Source: an uncultured Clostridia bacterium (GTDB lineage: Bacteria; Bacillota; Clostridia; TANB77; CAG-508). Taken from it: a stretch of DNA of 7,406 nt. The stretch is from contig CALYAH010000076.1 of the NCBI GenBank assembly GCA_944393455.1, positions 1-7,406 on the forward strand. The letters run 5' to 3'. Position 1 is the first letter of the stretch, and each line of letters begins with the position of its first letter. Made by a program: the position numbers and the translations under genes. The notes under the pieces are model-generated. The model was not told the DNA's origin. It ran no database searches and saw only the letters and a program-made list of their open reading frames with translations. Of the stretch, positions 6,106 through 7,406 are shown in pieces.

Positions 6106-6624
6106 ATGAAAATAAAAGAAAATAGAGGTATAACGTTAATAAGTTTGATTGTAACAATTATAGTATTAATGATTATTGCAGGAATTACTATTTATAATGG
6201 GAAGAGCACTATAACACAAGCACAATTAGAAGGATTAAGAACTAATATGTTATTAATACAAGCAAAAGCAAAAGAATATGTAGAAGAAGTAAATTTTGAA
6301 ATGGGACCATCAAAAGATGAGACGAAAAAACAAGAAGCGATACAAAAAATTTATATAAATGAAGTAGGGCTAAAAAAAGCAGATGATGCATCATTAAATA
6401 TTTCGATACCACAAGGTAGTGGAATTGACTTGTCAGCTTGCTATTATGTTACAAAGGAAGCTTTGGCTTATATGGGGCTTGATAAAATAGAAATAGATGA
6501 AGATGAAAAAGAAGCTTATTTAATTCAATTTAATGAAGATGAAGCAAAAGTAGTAGATATATATAATACACTTGGATATAAAGGTGTATATTCATTAAGT
6601 GGTTTAGAACAAATTGAAGAATAG
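6106..6624 (+). CDS. Type IV prepilin-like (pseudopilin-like) protein of unknown role
   Basis: The 172-residue protein starts with a short basic leader (MKIKENRG) followed by a hydrophobic helix ITLISLIVTIIVLMIIAGITI (about residues 9-29). This is the class III signal layout in which a prepilin peptidase cuts after Gly8. The mature residue +1 would be Ile, and +5 is Ser13 rather than the Glu found in most pilins. A helical stretch (about 33-63) continues the expected N-terminal helix, and the acidic globular part follows, including SACYYVTKEALAYMG (109-123) and a final GYKGVYSLSGLEQIEE. I do not recognise the globular domain. No assembly ATPase, platform protein or prepilin peptidase is present in the window. 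The gene has its own promoter, and rnhB begins 11 bp after its stop, so they are cotranscribed. Prepilin-like assignment is fairly firm; assembly into a fibre is only inferred. Confidence 0.75.
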   Translation: MKIKENRGITLISLIVTIIVLMIIAGITIYNGKSTITQAQLEGLRTNMLLIQAKAKEYVEEVNFEMGPSKDETKKQEAIQKIYINEVGLKKADDASLNISIPQGSGIDLSACYYVTKEALAYMGLDKIEIDEDEKEAYLIQFNEDEAKVVDIYNTLGYKGVYSLSGLEQIEE

Positions 6625-6635
6625 AAGGAAATAAA

Positions 6636-7262
6636 ATGAAGGAAAAAGAATTAGAAAGATTAACAAAATTAAAAGAAATAGAAAAAGATTTATATAATAA
6701 GGGATTTAAAAATATATGTGGAATAGACGAAGCAGGTAGAGGACCTTTGGCAGGGCCTGTTGTGATAGCAGGTGTTATTATGCCACAAGATTCAATGATA
6801 GAAGGAATTAATGATTCAAAAAAGGTTTCTGAAAAAAAGAGAGAAAAATTATATGATTTAATTATAGAAGAAGCTATTAGTTATTCAGTTGCTATTATAG
6901 GACAAGATGTAATTGATGATATTAATATTTTAAATGCAACAAAAACGGGAGTGACAGAAGTGGTAGATGGTTTAGATATAAAGCCAGATTTAATTTTAGT
7001 AGATGCTTTAACTCATATTAATACAAGAGGAATCCCATATGATTCTATTATAAAAGGGGATAGCAAATGTTATAATATAGCAGCAGCATCTATTCTAGCT
7101 AAAGTGACAAGGGATAGAATTATGAGACAATGGGACGAAATATATCCTCAATATGGATTTGTGTCACATAAAGGATATGGTACAGCTAAACATATAGCTG
7201 CGATAAAAGAATATGGTATTTGTCCAATACATAGAAAAACATTTACCAAAAATTTTATTTAA
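6636..7262 (+). CDS. rnhB: Ribonuclease HII
   Basis: RNase HII cuts the RNA strand of RNA-DNA hybrids and starts removal of single ribonucleotides misincorporated into DNA. The acidic active site is complete: D31 and E32 in CGIDEAGRGPLAG, D123 in LILVDAL, and D160 in AAASILAKVTRDRIM. The GRG segment (34-36) that recognises the RNA-DNA junction and the conserved NDSKKVSEKKRE (59-70) are intact, and the C-terminal CPIHRKTF (196-203) matches the family's closing motif. At 208 residues it is the short form; the N-terminal 22 residues are a basic helix. AAGGA (6625-6629) lies 6 nt before the ATG, directly after the stop of the prepilin-like gene. Its transcription probably depends on the promoter at 6046-6074. 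No clear terminator follows; the next structure is the foldback cluster beginning at 7294. Confidence 0.96.
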   Translation: MKEKELERLTKLKEIEKDLYNKGFKNICGIDEAGRGPLAGPVVIAGVIMPQDSMIEGINDSKKVSEKKREKLYDLIIEEAISYSVAIIGQDVIDDINILNATKTGVTEVVDGLDIKPDLILVDALTHINTRGIPYDSIIKGDSKCYNIAAASILAKVTRDRIMRQWDEIYPQYGFVSHKGYGTAKHIAAIKEYGICPIHRKTFTKNFI

Positions 7263-7293
7263 AAGTTACTTGTCAGCCTTAATTATAATTTAT

Positions 7294-7327
7294 ATTAGTA
7301 TGCAACACCTTGTGTGTCGCAACTAAT
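7294..7327. repeat. Imperfect hairpin downstream of rnhB
   Basis: ATTAGT (7294-7299) pairs with ACTAAT (7322-7327). After a bulged A (7300), TGC (7301-7303) pairs with GCA (7319-7321). After one A-C mismatch, ACAC (7305-7308) pairs with GTGT (7314-7317) around a 5-nt loop. That makes 13 pairs with one bulge and one mismatch. There is no T run after it, so it is not a standard intrinsic terminator, although it could still protect the 3' end of the rnhB message. Confidence 0.55.
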
Positions 7328-7406
7328 GATGTTGAAAGATAAATCTTTCAACGAAAGTAAGTTGCTCCAATCGCATTCGCTTTCAGCTCATTTGGTCGCT
7401 TACGCG
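7301..7406. other. Non-coding, G+C-elevated tail at the right edge, possibly a dispersed intergenic repeat
   Basis: By direct count 45 of these 106 bases are G or C (about 42%), clearly above the A+T-rich genes around it. Besides the two foldbacks, GAAAG (7353-7357) can pair with CTTTC (7380-7384), and GTAAG (7357-7361) with CTTAC (7399-7403). No gene with a start and ribosome binding site fits on either strand. Elevated G+C plus nested inverted repeats after the last gene of an operon is what small dispersed intergenic repeats look like, but copy number cannot be judged from one window. Confidence 0.35.
7319..7365. repeat. Two-tier foldback with a perfect inner hairpin
   Basis: The inner stem GTTGAAAGA (7331-7339) and TCTTTCAAC (7344-7352) is perfect over 9 bp with a 4-nt loop. 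An outer stem GCAACT (7319-7324) and AGTTGC (7360-7365) encloses it. The outer left arm shares bases with the right arm of the preceding hairpin (7319-7327), so the two cannot form at once. No T tract follows on either strand. Confidence 0.55.

Noticed and set aside
5951..6157. Minus-strand open frame of 68 codons across the htrA/prepilin divergent region
   Set aside because: It runs through two promoters, the TTTGTGAA repeat and the start of the prepilin-like gene, and its product is a Phe/Leu/Ile-rich composition artefact.
7348..7404. Minus-strand frame entering from the right edge (about 18 codons, ending ...AIGATYFR)
   Set aside because: It is too short to judge, shows no domain, and ends within the perfect inner hairpin; the composition is better explained by a structured non-coding repeat.
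1..7406. CRISPR array, tRNA, rRNA, insertion sequence or toxin-antitoxin pair
   Set aside because: No regularly spaced repeats, cloverleaf-type sequences, transposase motifs or paired small genes were seen on reading both strands.

Overview
This is a low-GC window (about 70% A+T in the genes, AGGAG-type ribosome binding sites, sigma-A type promoters). Gene content and codon use point to the Clostridia (Bacillota), probably an uncultured gut-type lineage. Supporting markers are a zinc-finger Clp ATPase of the Gram-positive ClpE/ClpC type, a BofC-like C-terminal domain protein, an HtrA protease with an N-terminal membrane anchor, and a prepilin-like protein with the GITLISLIVTIIV-type N-terminus that I associate with such genomes. 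The taxonomic placement is inference from remembered family features, not a search.

Layout. The left edge cuts a plus-strand gene for a BofC_C-like protein (2-460). It converges on a minus-strand pair, a Clp ATPase gene (1110-3458) followed by pgsA (504-1100). The pgsA ribosome binding site overlaps the Clp stop codon, so the two are almost certainly cotranscribed and translationally coupled. A bidirectional hairpin terminator (470-498) separates them from the BofC-like gene. A 230-bp divergent region (3459-3688) holds a good promoter for each side: one for the clp-pgsA operon and one, with an extended -10, for a membrane-anchored PdaC/RsiV-like protein (3689-4549). That gene converges on a minus-strand htrA (4690-5949), and a second bidirectional terminator (4555-4586) lies between them. 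A second divergent region (5950-6105) carries the htrA control region, a strong plus-strand promoter, and an 11-bp-period direct repeat that looks like a response-regulator site. The plus-strand operon there is prepilin-like protein (6106-6624) then rnhB, RNase HII (6636-7262). The last 140 bp are non-coding, richer in G+C than the genes, and fold into nested and competing hairpins.

Functionally the window is mostly housekeeping and envelope/protein quality control: a ClpP-partner unfoldase in the cytoplasm, a membrane-tethered HtrA protease outside, phospholipid head-group synthesis (PgsA), and RNA-DNA hybrid repair (RNase HII). Three surface or secreted proteins of unknown role sit among them. 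I found no defence system, insertion sequence, CRISPR array, tRNA or rRNA. The parts most worth a second look are the TTCACA-N5-TTCACA element beside htrA, the prepilin-like protein that lacks the usual Glu+5 and is paired with rnhB, and the foldback cluster at the right end.
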